Positions 11,184 to 23,181 of a DNA stretch of 64,000 nt are shown here, piece by piece. Position 1 is the first letter of the stretch. Every line of letters starts with the position of its first letter. Source of the stretch: Cyathus striatus (taxonomy: Eukaryota; Basidiomycota; Agaricomycetes; Agaricales; Nidulariaceae). The notes under the pieces are model-generated. The model saw only the letters and a list, made by a program, of their open reading frames with translations, did not search any database and was not told the origin of the DNA. The position numbers were made by a program, and so were the translations under genes. Where the stretch lies: assembly GCA_025738555.1 (NCBI GenBank), contig JAOVFP010000016.1, positions 2,108,001 to 2,172,000 of the forward strand, given 5' to 3'.

Positions 11184-13537
11184 TTCTCCTAGAACCAGGG
11201 TTTGGAAGCCAAGTATACATCTCTCAGTCCAGTCAATCAACAGATTGTGTTGGGAGAGCCAGTTAAATCCTAATACCATGGAGCAGGAAGAATTGAGTGG
11301 AGTTACATAGAAAGAAATATCCATGCATTCACCAGTAGGAAATGTTACAGATAATAAAGTACTCTCTGTAAGTATGGAGTTAGAGGTACCATCAAATAGT
11401 TTCAGTGCAATGGGAGGGACCAGATTGTGGGGAGGTTGTGCTCCCTCACAAACAATGAGTCAGCAAAACAGTGGGTTTAACCAGAATTGATGAGTGAGAG
11501 AAAAGAAAGAGGCATATCCAGCACAGCTGGAGAAAATGATGTCAATAGAATATGTACAGCTTGGAGGTCAAAAAGAGCAGATGCATTTAGTCTTATCTCC
11601 TTAGGTGCACAGGAGAGATTAACATGGCCCTCAGCCTGTGTGGAGTCACTGGAGCCACTCTATATTTTTTTGAACTCTCAGCCAAGTTTGCCAAGGGAGT
11701 GGCCTTGGTAGAGGTAGCAGTGGCCACATGGGCTTTGGCAGCAGAGGCTGACTTATGACAGACCTTGGCCTGATGACTGGCATTGCCACAGAATAGGCAA
11801 AGCTTCTGGTTCAGGCAATGTTTACATTCCTCTGGGGTAAGCTTCCTGTCAGAACCAAGCTTCCCAGTCAAGTCTGGTGCCTTGGACTGGTTCTGCTTTT
11901 GCTTGTTCTTGGGTTTCCCTGAGGACGAAATGGAGGTAGAAGAGGCAGAAGAGGAAGAGGAGGATGAGGAGGACTGAGTCTTGGAGGAGGAGGAAGAATT
12001 CAAAGTTGACTTCAAATTCTGATTGCCCTTGAGCTTCTCTGAAGACTTGGCAGCAGACTTGCTGCACTTCTCCTCAATGTTGTGCTCAGTGTTGCACTCC
12101 CAATGCCTCTGATCATAGCCCTGGGCTATCCTCTTGGTTTCTGAAAGAAACTTCAGCCGGCCTTGCTCTCAATGAGAGAGAGCATCCTTCAAATGAGGAC
12201 AAAGGCCACAGTAGTAGTAAGCCGAGTTGAGGGCAGCATCATCCCAAGGCAAGAGGGCTGCATACTCATTAAACTTGATCTCATATGTAGTGAGACACTG
12301 GTTATTCTCCATGTGGAGGGAGAATATGTGGATTTCAGCCTCACCAACAGAGTTGGTATGGCCAAAGTGAGTACAGAGGAGCTGAGCAAAGTAGCCCCAT
12401 GAATCCACCCATGGTTCATATACATTGTCATCTAGATGTATGGCAAACAGATTGCTTGCTGAACCATGGAGAAAAGTCAATGCATAGTTGACCTTAGAGG
12501 AGTCATCCGGGTACAACTGGGGTTGTTCTGGAACACCAAGCAGACTTGCATGATGAAAGGTTCCAACTTTAAGGTGTTGGAGCTGTCAAAATTGTTCAGC
12601 TGGTTAACTTTTTCTCCTGAATGGGAGGAGGTAGTGGAGGTAGTGGTGGCAGGGCAAAGTAACCTGCCACAGAGGCCACCATTTCCAGGATCTCATCCCT
12701 GGTGAAATTATAGTGGCATCTTGGGTGATGAGGGTCACAATAGTCATCCCTTGAGGGAGGCCTAGAAGGAGGCTCAGAGGGGTCAGAGGGAGGACCTCCA
12801 GGGCAATTTGGTCCACCAGGACCATTGCCACCAGCACCTGCCTGCTCATCATCATCCTCTGGCTCATTATCATCATCCCCTGGCTCATTATCATCAACCC
12901 CTGGCTCGTTGCCATCATCTCTGGATCCATCACCATCGTCACCATCATCTCCAGGTTGGTCACCATCATCTCCATTATTGTCTGGAGGGTTGTTGTTTCC
13001 AACTCCAGCAGAATTACCACCAGAAGGAGGTGGAGGTGGAGGAGAACCTCCACTGCCAGAAGCTGCAGGCTGTTGGGCAGGTGGTGAAGGGGCTGTGGGT
13101 GCTTGCTGCTGGCATGCAGCTGCAGCTTCTGGAGAAAGTTGGGTATCCACCAGATTGATGGACATGGTGGGGATGAGAGTGGGGTTGAACAGAATACTTA
13201 GTGGAATTGGGCATGGAGTGTGCAATTGATTACTGTGAACTGGCTGAAGTTCACAAGTTGCATGATGGGTGGAGGTGATTCCTCCAGTTACTAGAGCACT
13301 AGCTGAGGGTGGGGTGTTCCACCAAGAGAGAGGCAGAGCAGAGTCAACATGGTGAGGCATGTTGTTATGTTCACAAGCTTGCTGGGCAGCTAGATGATTG
13401 CTATGGCACACTTCATTTTGCTGCTGTTCATAGCTCCTAGCATGTGCAGTCTGAGTCTGCATACAGGTAGCCATGAGGGAAAGAAAAGTGTTATGAGAGG
13501 AATCCAAGGTGGTAGTTTTGTATACTGTCATGACCAT
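11184..13537 (-). pseudogene. Gypsy gag and protease region
   Basis: The minus-strand frame from 13537 encodes a Gln/His-rich start, a long Gly/Pro/Asp-rich low-complexity segment (12800-13060, repeated DDNEPGDD-type motifs), then a Gag core with KVNYALTFLHGSASNLF and a CCHC-like knuckle CLFCGNASHQAKVC (around 11760-11800). A Ser-rich stretch with a Lys-rich patch precedes the knuckle. The protease follows: LINSG-stop-THCFADSLFV at about 11490, then SCSMVLGFNWLSQHN and LIDWTERC. The active-site Asp is Asn and a stop follows at once, so the protease is dead. Stops near 12166 and 11593 also break the frame. Confidence 0.75.
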
Positions 13538-13597
13538 GCCCCTAACCTGACTTGGCAGTAGAGTACATGAGGGTGACTATGGAAAAATGAAGGGTGA

Positions 13598-14669
13598 TAA
13601 AGTACCTAGTTTAGCGCAACGTAGTGTAAATGTAAATATTAATAATAAAACTCACACCACGTACGCTCACTAAGAAAGTGCTCGGTGGGTAAGACTCGGA
13701 TGCAAGGTGCTTCCGGGCGAAGTAAAGTAATAGAAAGGGTGTTGAAAACCGACGTTCGAGAGGGAGTGCACACTTAGCGAACGCTTTGATGCACGTTTTG
13801 ATGCGCGTTCCTTAATCTCGGACTTAACACGGCCTTATGACTTCACACTTCGCGTTGCACTTAGAATCTCAAAGCTCACACAAATACTAAAGCACGATGC
13901 TAGATGGTATTTCTCAGGGCACAGGAGACTGCCCTTCTACTACACAAATCTACCTATTAAATATCTTACAGAACACGGCTAAGAGAAACTATATAGTTAA
14001 TACCAAAGCAGTAATTACACATCAGCTAAGCTGTAAAGTAGACTTTTAGACTGGAGACAGGCGTCTGGGATGGACCAGAGTAAATCACGAATATACCAAA
14101 CATACTAGCGCCAAGAATGCGTCCATATGGAAAGATAGCGAAGTACAATAAGCCATATCCGCAGGTGAGACGCTCCATATGAAGGCGTGATGCCGCGCAC
14201 TTTGATGCGTGGAAATGGGAAACGCTGAATAAGCCGGCCGGGAATGCTGGGTCTCAGGCCTATCCAGGCGCCTATGGCGTGCTGATGCACAGTGCTGGTA
14301 CAGCGTGGTTAGATAGCGGCAACTGCCGTGGGTCTAGTGCTCATGCCTTTTCCTATGACGCAATAACATAGCTTCGATATCCTATTATTAGAATAGACGC
14401 GCGCTTAGCTCGATCTCCGGCCTTACTGGTAATTACTTCTTACCGATGTCGAGAATAAGCTCTGACCTCGGTGTTTCTATTCTTAGACGCTTTCCTACTT
14501 AGGCTAGTTATGTCCCTTATTAGCGCGAATCGTTCCCACGCTAGCTAACGGTCCGGGACCTCTACCTTAGCTACTAATTACAACCCAGATATATTGTACC
14601 GTTTGTAAGTAGCGCGTAGAATATAGAAATAATGTTTTTACAGTAGGTAGAAGTACGCTAGGCGTATTA
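13598..14669. mobile_element. 1.07-kb CG-rich repeat element, copy 2
   Basis: Second copy of the element at 10116-11183, in the same orientation, starting TAAAGTACCTAGTTTAGCGC and ending GCTAGGCGTATTA. The flanks GTGA (13594-13597 and 14670-14673) match, giving a 4-bp duplication; five bases match with one difference (GGTGA/AGTGA). It is inserted just upstream of the gypsy gag start. Confidence 0.8.
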
Positions 14670-16170
14670 GTGAGTATAAGATGAAAGCAGAGAATGATAA
14701 CTCAGGGGGTAGGACTTCAGCTTCAGCTTATGTGCTGTGCCCCTGGGATTCCTGGTCCTGGATTTCGGAGTAAGGGCAAGCCCTTCAGAGAAGACAAGAG
14801 ACAAGGAGACAAGAGGTGTAACTCAAGTCAGACTAAGGGGTGAGGACATAGTTCAATATGAAACTAAAGACTAAAGTACAAATCGAGTGCTACTTAAATA
14901 CTAGAGACTTAGAGTAAGTAAAGGCCAGCAGAGAAGTATGGTCAGAATAGGCATACATAGAATGAAGACTATAACTAATTAAATATAACTAATTAAACAT
15001 AATAAAACACATTGGAGAAGTGAGTGCATATGGTTGTAAGGTGTATACTTGTCTGAAGGTTGTACAATTAAGTACTGAGTGTGACAGTGTCCAATCTGTC
15101 ACTGGTGTTCTAAATGAGTTGTCGAGTTTGTTGTGAGGTGTTGAATATAGGTACAAGTCTTATGGGGTTATTAAGACTTGTATAGGATTTTAAGGGAAGT
15201 AGTGAAGGTGTGTTTGATGAATTAAGGGTAGAAAATGCGAAGTTAGCTAAGGTTCTTGCCTGTGCAAGAGCTTTAACTAATAGTAAAACTGGGCAGTACT
15301 GAGTATTAAGCAGATGAGGACAGGAGTACACTAAGTTTCTACAGCTAGAAGCTTAGTGTGAATAACAGATCAATGGTGAGTGTGAATCAAACTGGAATTG
15401 ACTGAGGGATGTAGCTACATGAGGGGGGTTTATATACTTTTGATACTACCTAGGTAGAAATATGTACCATGATTAATAATACAGTAAGTAAGAATGATTT
15501 GTAGTAAAGGAATAAAGATAAAGGTAGAGGAATAAAGAAAAGAGGAAAGGAATATGTATAAAGGGCGTGTGGCAGCATTGGAAAAGGTAATATTGATGCG
15601 AGCACTTTGCCATGCGTTCTGATTGGTCAGCGCTAAGTCATGTGCTTTTCACTTTGGGGAGGTATGGCATTTACTTGGGCACATTGGTTTTAGGATACTA
15701 CTTAGCATGTTAACTTTAGTGCTTGCTGAATAATACTTGATTGATTAGTAATGATGTGGACTTCATCAGAATTTTGTAATGATCTTCAGAATAATCAAGG
15801 TGTGGAATATTGATAGTGTGCTGAGATCAGGGTACAGTGGGTAAGGTATGTTTTAATTGGTTAAGGTAAGTACAGGGACCAGCAGACTATGTATATTGGG
15901 TAGTTTTGTACATAGGCCAGCAGGGTTCCCTACATGGTGATGTAAAGTGAAACAGATAGTGGTGCACTTAAGAATGATAAGTGACTCACTATGAGATGTA
16001 TACTACATTACTGAGGGGATAGCTCAGTAGAACGGAAGAAAAGAATCAGAAGTAATCTATGTACAGTAATCAATGAGTAATATTAAGAGTGTAAGCAAAG
16101 TCCAGAGTAAACAAGGTGGAGGCGGAGTAAGAGCATAGGAGTCCAGAGGTAGGTGATATGGGATATGACA
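14670..16170 (-). repeat. LTR/leader region at the 5' end of the gypsy element
   Basis: Ends at 16170 with GGATATGACA, and the last 128 bp match 3959-4086. TG starts with suitable inverted ends occur at 15097 (TGTCACTGG), and a TG...CA pair also bounds about 13526-15086 (TGTCATGACC...GAGTGTGACA). I cannot say which is the true inner LTR edge, or whether two LTRs are juxtaposed. A CTTCAGCTTATGTGCTGTGCCCC word near 14721 is shared in diverged form with other LTRs in this window. No gene is seen. Confidence 0.5.
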
Positions 16171-16290
16171 GACAAACAGATGGACTCTTGGCTGCACCTT
16201 GGCACAATCAGACCATCAAGGAGTTGGTAGGCAGCACCTGTGTTTATAGTTTATAGAAATTCTAAACCTTGAATGGTTATTTATTTATGA

Positions 16291-16466
16291 AGATTAAATG
16301 AGAAAGTAATTCTGAATGAATTTCCCTTCCCATGACAAGAAGATATTTTACAAAGCCTGTCAGGAAGTCAGTATCTATCAACACTTGATGCATCATCAGG
16401 CTTTACTCAATTGAATATTGCTCCTGAAGACCATGAGAAGTTAACCTTTAGAACTCACCAAGGACT
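16291..16466 (+). pseudogene. Ty3/gypsy reverse transcriptase fragment, plus strand
   Basis: The frame reads NEFPFP-stop-QEDILQSLSG, QYLSTLDASSGFTQLNIAPE and KLTFRTHQGL. This is the palm region of a gypsy reverse transcriptase, with the first catalytic Asp in TLDASSGF. One TGA replaces a codon before QEDIL. The orientation is opposite to the large gypsy element on its left, so this is a second element, truncated at 16171 where that element ends. Confidence 0.7.
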
Positions 16467-16478
16467 TTTTTTTTCATC

Positions 16479-17444
16479 ATGGATGTCACCTTCAATCCAA
16501 CCACTATGCCTACCTCTCTTATCTCTATCATGCAGCCATCCCATTCCAATTTCACCTACCAATTCATTTCATTCTTAACCTCAAACATATGGGTATTCAG
16601 CCCTTTCAGTTACAAACTTACCATTGCAGATATTCATGGTCTGACTCTCATTTCTAATGTTTCCATCAATATTGTTCTTATTTTCTACTTCATACTAGGT
16701 GTTCCTTCTCTCAGTAATCCAGGAATTATCCATGGGTATGTTATTAATGACAGGGTGGCCCACACACTCTGGCAACCCCTTCAAACTATGGGTCATGTTA
16801 TATTGGATGTCACCTTACCACTCCCTGACTGCAAGATTATCTCTAGTAATGAGATATTTACTAGGATAATCCTGACATACATGTTTGACAGTCTCAGTCT
16901 TCCTCACCCCACTGCTCTCAATACTCTTAACCTTCACATCACCAATCCACTTTTTTTTGTTTGTGCTACTCAGGAGGAGGTTGTTGCCCATTTCAAGATC
17001 CTTCAAACACTTCTCATTGAGAGTATGTATGCCTCTCCTATCCATTTTTATCAGAACTTACAGAATAAATTTTCAAGCAGCTCTCTGGATGTCCAAGGCC
17101 CAGAATCAATGCACTCAAGCTACTCATGCTCATGGATGGTCATGGAATATCCAAGCTAACTACCACACCCATCTTATCACCAATATGCAAATGAACCTCA
17201 TCAATCACTTGTTATCTCAACTCCAACTTACCAGTAATAATGAGTATCAAGGCATAATTCTTCATCACACCACTTCCAATTATGCTCATTTTTATCCCAG
17301 CTACAACCCTTGGGATGGGAACACTCTCCTCAACAATGGATACATAGGTGATGTCATTATGACTAGTGTGCTGTTGACACCTACTAGCTAGGATTCCCAC
17401 TTTTCCAGTTATAGTGACAATGAAGATATTGAGGTAGACATTTA
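16479..17444 (+). CDS. Unrecognised ORF of an LTR element, possibly frameshifted
   Basis: An open frame of 226 codons begins MDVTFNPTTMPTSLISI just after the reverse transcriptase fragment. From about 17080 a second frame stays open and continues to about 17440 with an acidic end (SDNEDIEVDI), which suggests one frameshift or a short intron. A purine-rich TAGGGGGGGA and a TGTTATGG LTR-like start follow at 17474-17484, so it occupies the last coding position of an LTR element. The protein is rich in Ser, Thr, Ile and His, with no motif I recognise. It could be an extra ORF, or a captured or degenerate sequence. Confidence 0.35.
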
Positions 17445-17473
17445 ATTTTTCTACTATCAGGTCTCATAAATAG

Positions 17474-17907
17474 GGGGGGATATGTTATGGATATTCAACT
17501 ATTCCTAGAAGCTAGCATATTTACTCACCCTTTCCACTTATTTATCTTCTTCTCTCCTTACTCTGTATGTCATCACTTCATTACTTCACAGCTGTGCTGC
17601 TTGCTCAATCTGTTATGATCCCATTGTTAATACCCTGAGAGAATGAAGTATTAATTAGGAAAGTCCAAGATCACCAAGCATGATCAGCTCTGGACTCACA
17701 TAGATGGACTTTGAAGTATCTACAACATTACTGAACCATTGAGAACACTCCAGCAACAATAGTAGAATACTCAGAGAATGTACTTTAGATATCTACAATA
17801 GTGAAGAAGTATTTAGAACACTTTGGAAACAGTAGTACAGAAATGTATATAAATGTCAGTAGATAGGTACATAGAATTAATCCTTTTTTAACCTCTCAAA
17901 CAGTGTG
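17474..17907 (+). repeat. Polypurine tract and 3' LTR fragment
   Basis: TAGGGGGGGA is followed by TGTTATGGATATTC, a typical tract plus LTR start. The LTR seems to run to about 17.91 kb, where the 1.1-kb dispersed repeat begins. A 5' partner was not found. Confidence 0.45.
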
Positions 17908-19030
17908 ACTGTGTTGAGTCATGCGACAAAAGTAGTTAGTTTATTTAATATTTAGAATAGCAATTCCAAATATAATCATAAACTTAATATCCTGAGGTGT
18001 AGATTCAGTAAGTTTGAGGGGTGCAATAATATTCAAGTCCAAATTTAGATCAGATTAAAAATAGAACAAGTTAAACTTGGGCTATTTTTGGTATGCATCA
18101 AGGTATTCAGATTTCAAAGTGTTCAGATATCAATTCAAACAATAAACTCTGTACATATTTCTCAATGTCTAAATGTCTTGTAAATATGTCTGATTCTTGT
18201 CTGTACACACCCTATCTGCAGGAGGGAAGAATGCCTAGCAGTTCCTGCCATTTCATTCCCCCATTGCTCATCTATATACATTTACTAATGCACTTATCTA
18301 CAGGTCTTATCTATTTTCATTTATACACCACACACTGCTCAATTCTAGGCTTAATACATGGCAGTGCTCTGTTGCAGTCCATGTGTATATGGCCAATCAA
18401 CAGGTGTTCCACTATTCTCCTATCTGACACCATATTGCGATGGCATGCACTCATGTGGGTACTCCCATAAGTGCTTTCCTAATCTGGAAGCCATGGCCAT
18501 GATACATGATGCATCTTTGCTTATCTTGGCAGCACATCATTGCTACACTGCTTTCATGCTCTCATTCTGATCTCGTTCTATCTACACCAGTGGTGCTCTT
18601 TCTCGTGGTCTTGTTGCCATTGTCACCTATGCAAGCTCACTAGTCTGTGTCTTGTTGGATCCAGATCTAGGTCTTAGGGAGTTGGTAAGTCTGTGTTCCA
18701 TCAATATCCACACTCTGTATTTCACTGTCTTTGTCATAGTTATATTTGTCTGTTCTGGGCTTGTAGTACTCATGTATTAAATGCAACACCATTTTAGAAA
18801 AGTAAAGTTTTTATGTATCTATTTGTTTAAAGTATTTTGAACCAGTACTAATGCAAAGTTGATATGTTTTTTAATAGGTTTATTGTATCCCTTGTTTTAA
18901 TTATGGGAGGCAGCGTGGGAACTCAGCCCCTCCCTGCTGTTTCCTTACTTGATGTGTTTGGTACTGGGGTCTCAAAGTCAAGACATTTAAGAAGTTTTTA
19001 AATTAGGTATGTTGCTTTCTATTTACATGT
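17908..19030 (+). repeat. 1.1-kb dispersed repeat, copy 1
   Basis: Aligns by eye along its length with 55324-56470. Shared landmarks are GTGTTGAGTCA at the start, TTCAGTAAGTTYGAGGGG, GAAGAATGCCTRGCAGTTCCTGCC, GGGAACTCAGCCCCTCC, and AAATTAGGTATGTT near the end. No intact ORF. TG start and short length suggest a solo LTR, but I found no clear target duplication. Confidence 0.6.
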
Positions 19031-19204
19031 GTATCAACTGTAAGAACCAGACTCAACTTAAGGCTAAGCACTAAGTCTCATACTGTTGCTAAAAAGGGTA
19101 CATATGTATATTTACTTATCTACTCACTACTTAAAGTACTAGATCATTGTATCAAGTATTGTCAATTGCTGAAGATCAACAGATAGTCCAATCAGTGGTA
19201 GCAG

Positions 19205-19931
19205 ATGACTTGTTTCAACACTTGCTCTTGGTTGACTTACTCTTCAAGAGCTCAACTTAACATACACACTACTAGATATTCATTCCTTCTCCCTTACATT
19301 GTATTCAATTCAAGACTAAATACAATATGGTATGTTTCTATTTTCATAGGTGTACTTACTCTGTGTATTCATAGGAATACACCAACATTGCAATTTGTTT
19401 GCACATCACAACACTACTTGGCCATTCAGGGGTCTTCAACTCCATTGGAGCAAGCATTTAGTAGTGGTGGAATTACTGATGCTGCTCAACATGGAAGCCT
19501 TATGACTGAGATCTTTGGTGCACTTCAAATTTTGAAGAGTGCTTATCATAATGGTTATATTTCTGCTGCACAGCAAGCTAAGGAGAGCATTGATGCTCTT
19601 ATTACTGAGCTTGAAGAGCAACACAACCCAGAGGATTACAATGCTGAATTGTTGGACTTCAATTATGTAGATGTGCTTAGTTAGTACATAGTTATATCCT
19701 ATTATACTCTCTATGTACACAAGTATCTTTACAAAATGAAGTTAATCCTTGAATATACATGATATACTAGTTATTATTGATGTTATGCTACTAATTTAAA
19801 GTCAAATTAGCTGTTTAAATTTTTTTTTAATTCTAGGTTCAGTGAATAGGTCTGAACCAAACCTCAGGTCCAGTTCAAGGTTCAGAAAAAATCTTGTCTG
19901 AACCAGACAGAACTGAACCCCAACACCACTA
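19205..19931 (+). pseudogene. hAT transposase C-terminal remnant and element 3' end
   Basis: The plus strand encodes QHYLAIQGSSTPLEQAFSSG, then ITDAAQHGSLMTEIFGALQI, then a Glu-rich tail ending at 19684. This is the hAT C-terminal dimerisation region, whose normal hallmark is a YLAIQGSS..SERAFS..G motif. No upstream catalytic part is visible. The sequence CCCCAACACCACTA at 19918-19931 reads TAGTGGTGTTGGGG on the other strand, a hAT-type terminus, so the element probably ends there. The tandem array sequence resumes directly after it. Confidence 0.65.
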
Positions 19932-20145
19932 ATCAGTCCTGTTGTTTATGGCGAGAGATTTAATATTATAAATGCATGTTACTTTCAATTTAGCTAAGGA
20001 CAATCATGATGGAATGCAAACTTCCTCTTAGAGTGGATGAGAAAGCTTGTTTGTACACATTGTCACATCAAGTCGCAGAAATGCATCTATTTGCAGGTCA
20101 GTTTGAAAGTGCACAAACTTTCTTCAGCTATCACTACCACAGCCA
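19932..20145 (+). other. Left end of tandem array: unit block downstream of receptor-kinase gene
   Basis: Contains a decayed copy of the block that encodes PVVYGARFN-like text in other units (38085-38213, 43870-44010, 63645-63810), followed by a MHLF-containing stretch shared with 59030-59060. No intact gene. It marks where the array begins in this window. Confidence 0.5.
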
Positions 20146-22472
20146 TTACAACTCATTTAACATCCCAAATACCATCTCAACATCATAGCCTGATGAAAAC
20201 CGACTGAATTTGTTTTCAATTGTTTTTCTAAATTGCACAGATGATAACTCTTCCAAGCCTTGATCTGGTCTTGGATCTGTGGAATTATTTGGAATCTTTG
20301 TCAAAACTTCATTTATGTTTGGTCGTTCAGTAGGATCAAACTTCCAACAATCTTGCATAAGTATCCACATTTCCTCTATTAGCCAATGAGAAAAAAGCGA
20401 CTCAGGAGCAAGGGATTCAAGGTCAGGATGTGATGGCTTCTCGCCCCTACCAATTCTCAACATGACAGTAAAATCCCGGGGAATTTCATGGAATGGAACT
20501 TCTCCAGTAAAAACCTATTATAAACCCATGCATATCAGTATAGGTTTGGTATAGGTATTAGGAGGCCTGGTAAATATTGAACACCTAACCTCGTAGCATA
20601 CGCAACCAAATGCATAAACATCACTCTCCTTAGTCAAAATGGCATGATCAGCTTCAGGGTTGAAAAGCTCTGGAGCTTGCCAGCGGATTGTTCCTCCAGT
20701 AGTTACAGTTCTTTGCAGTGATGGCCATTTTAATACTTCAGAATCCATCATGGAAGATAATCCAAAGTCAGCTAAGCACGGCCTTCCAGATGAAGTAACT
20801 AAGATGTTTGCCTGGAGGCATTGCAACAAATGAGTGACATAGACAGTTCAATAGTGCAAAGACATGACTCACTCCTTTGAGGTCCCCGTGTACGATGTTT
20901 ATGCTTTCATCATGAAGGTAGGAAATTCCACTAGCAATTTCTTTCAAAAGGTAAAGACGGTTGGCATCAGGATACCTCTTTAGGTAAACATTGATGTTGC
21001 CGTTAGCCATCCAAGGAGAGACAAGACATATGCAGCCAAGCTCATCGCCAAGATGATGTATACCATAAAACGGAAGAAGGTTGGGATGTGATAACTGACT
21101 CCACAGAATGGCTTCTTTTGTGCACGCCTATAACATTAACGAATTAATAAATAAACAGCACAAGAATGTGCTAGTTGATTACCACGCACATTCACCAGTT
21201 TGCTGATATCAGAATTATGATACACCTTCAAAACCTTCAGACACATATTGGAACCACGAAAGTCCCCCTTCCATACTTTACTAAAGTGACCTTCCGCCAT
21301 TGCAACACCACTGCGTTTTATATCGTGCAGAGTAAAACATTGAGGGTAAAGGTTCGATCTCGTGGATAGGCATATAAGAGCACGTGTAAAGCCTACCCGG
21401 TTTGGAAATGTCAAGCCTTGTGTATAATCCAGAAGCTAAATTTGTGGTATCACGTAACTAGTAAGTCATTGAAAAGTGGTCACCTACTATTTGAAGCGTA
21501 TCTAAAATAATCTGTGCTTTCTCGTCTCGAAAATCCAACAGGGATTTATACTTGGACATATTCTGAAATATTCCAACAAATGCACAACTGAGTTGTTCCT
21601 TTTCCGCTTTGTAGGCATAGTATTTGTGAGCAATCATTAAAACCAGAAGCATACTGTAACTCACCATCCGATGGTTCAGTCCTTTCAGTCACTTCCATGG
21701 CATTTTGAGGCAAAACAATTGATGTAAGTGCAGAGCTTCTGCTTGTGATCAGAATATTACCCTTATTGCCAGGCGGAAAGAACTTCTCCACTTCTTCCGG
21801 GGATTCACCGGCATTGTCAAAGACCATTAGCCAATTAGTCTCGTTGCGAGATATGGATTGTAATATCAACTTAATGTTAAAGATTTCGTATGGGTTAATA
21901 GGCATTTGCCTGATGCTTTTTGACATTGTTCGTTTAGATGTTGCATCAATCCAATACACATAAGAAAAGCTATCAAGAATGAATAATTCCGTAGTGTAAT
22001 ATGAAAATGATACCCACTGATTGTCCATTTGATCCATAAACTTTAAACATATCTGAGTCTTTCCAACTCCACCCGCTCCGTACAGGAGAAACAGCTTTCT
22101 CCCTGGGACAGTATCCTTGCTAGAACTATCGAGTTCAAAATGTTTGTGGAGTCTTTGAAGATATGCTTCTTGTCTGACGAATTCCCGAGTGAGTAAAGGG
22201 GTGGTAATGTATAACGACGGCTCGTCGAAACTGTCCCCACGAGACCTGAGGGACTTTGGGATTCCGGAGCTTCCGTTCGAGAAACTGCCTCCGGGAGAGC
22301 GAGGCCCAAAGGGTCCGGGGGTTTCTTGTGATGGAACGATGAGGTCCGCCTCCATAGACACTGAAAAGGTGGAGGAGCGCGAAGAAAGATCATCAACCTT
22401 GTCGTCGCTCCTGGGTGTTGGCGAAGCACGCTGTTTGTCATCTATGCCAGCAAACCGAACATTTTTAGACAT
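20146..22472 (-). CDS. P-loop NTPase (NB-ARC-like)-TKL kinase fusion, array copy 1, intact
   Basis: Predicted signalling receptor. Seven exons splice by eye into 656 residues: 22472-22018, 21969-21665, 21606-21488, 21435-21190, 21127-20873, 20811-20590, 20514-20146; phases agree and no stop intervenes. The leader (1-95) is Ser-rich. Walker A GAGGVGKT lies at 132-139, a Walker B-like WLMVFDNAG at 198-206 and GNILITSRS at 222-230, the order of NB-ARC/STAND domains, but this segment is short. The kinase (about 335-605) has a Gly-rich loop AEGHFSKVWKG, Lys360, HGDLKG (Asp457; HGD instead of HRD), DFG at 475-477 and APE at 506-508. There are no WD40, TPR or ankyrin repeats. It is flanked by the PEX13/Nek chimeric pseudogene upstream. 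Introns are 48-75 nt. A role in self/non-self recognition is inferred from the STAND class. Confidence 0.85.
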
Positions 22473-23181
22473 TCCAGTAGTAATAGCGAAATTCTATCTT
22501 TACAGGGGATCGACGTAATGTTTAGCAGTGAATGATAAGATCAACAGAGTGCGGGGCAGTGATTTTGCGAGCAGAACCCCAAGGAGCTGCGCGCCTATCA
22601 ACTGTCTGTCATTTGCATACTTATATAATTGTATAAGTACATAGAAGTAAGCAAGGACACATATGTACATACATTTAGTGTTCTTCTAAGTATGTAAGTT
22701 CTGGCTACCAGTCTTCAAGTGATGTACCAGTCCGACAGTAACTTCAACACCGATCCGGTATGGCGGTATCTCGGAACATCGAAGTTTCTCAAGCAGGTAT
22801 GAGTACAATATGTGTACGCATTGTAGCCTTCCAAACACTTTACGAAGTAGGTTGCTCTCGTCAATTAAGGTCATACGTTATGCATACCGTAAGGCACCAG
22901 TCACTTACCAATGGAAACAGAGACTCTGAGAACCAACTGAGAACACTTTCTCGAATGGATTTGTGGCTATAGGTGCTGTAGCCCCGGAAAGCAATACCTT
23001 GTCTCTCAATGGATTGGGCAAGAAGTGAGATAAGAAGGCTCGAAGTCCCAAACGCAGCACTACCAATTGCCGGTAATTGCACGTTCCGAACCGCCAATCC
23101 CGTGACAGTTCTTACATAACCCTCCGAAATTCACAAGGATGATAGATCCTCTCATCCTCCGCGTCTTGCTCGTCGTCCACC
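22473..23181. promoter_or_regulatory. Divergent spacer of unit 1 with conserved unidentified block
   Basis: Upstream of array copy 1 and of the PEX13-like sequence. The part next to the gene (AACAGAGTGCGGGGCAGTGATTTTGCGAG) is conserved in units 3 and 4, so it probably carries the promoter. Farther on (about 22905-23050, minus strand) is a block seen in units 2, 3 and 4, with IREVS/FEKVFPESLFPL-like text ending at a GTAAGTGAC splice-donor-like site. I do not recognise the protein. Confidence 0.4.

Larger units (their letters stand above)
3954..16170 (-). mobile_element. Decayed Ty3/gypsy chromovirus with nested insertions
   Basis: A 128-bp sequence ending GGGATATGACA occurs in direct orientation at 3959-4086 and 16043-16170 with three mismatches and no gaps; I take these as the matching ends of the two LTRs. 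A purine tract on the minus strand (TAAGGGGGGAATAC, 4087-4100) sits beside the left one, as expected of a polypurine tract before a 3' LTR. The left LTR is cut short at 3953 by another LTR. The order on the minus strand is Gag (13537-11600), protease (about 11490-11184), reverse transcriptase and RNase H (10099-8498), integrase (8353-7129) and chromodomain (about 7075-6890). Coding is broken by stops and by a 1.07-kb insertion. The exact inner edge of the right LTR is unclear. Confidence 0.75.

Noticed and set aside
12808..13229. Plus-strand His/Pro/Ser-rich open frames
   Set aside because: They are the antisense of the low-complexity Gly/Pro/Asp repeat in the gypsy Gag, so openness is a composition effect.
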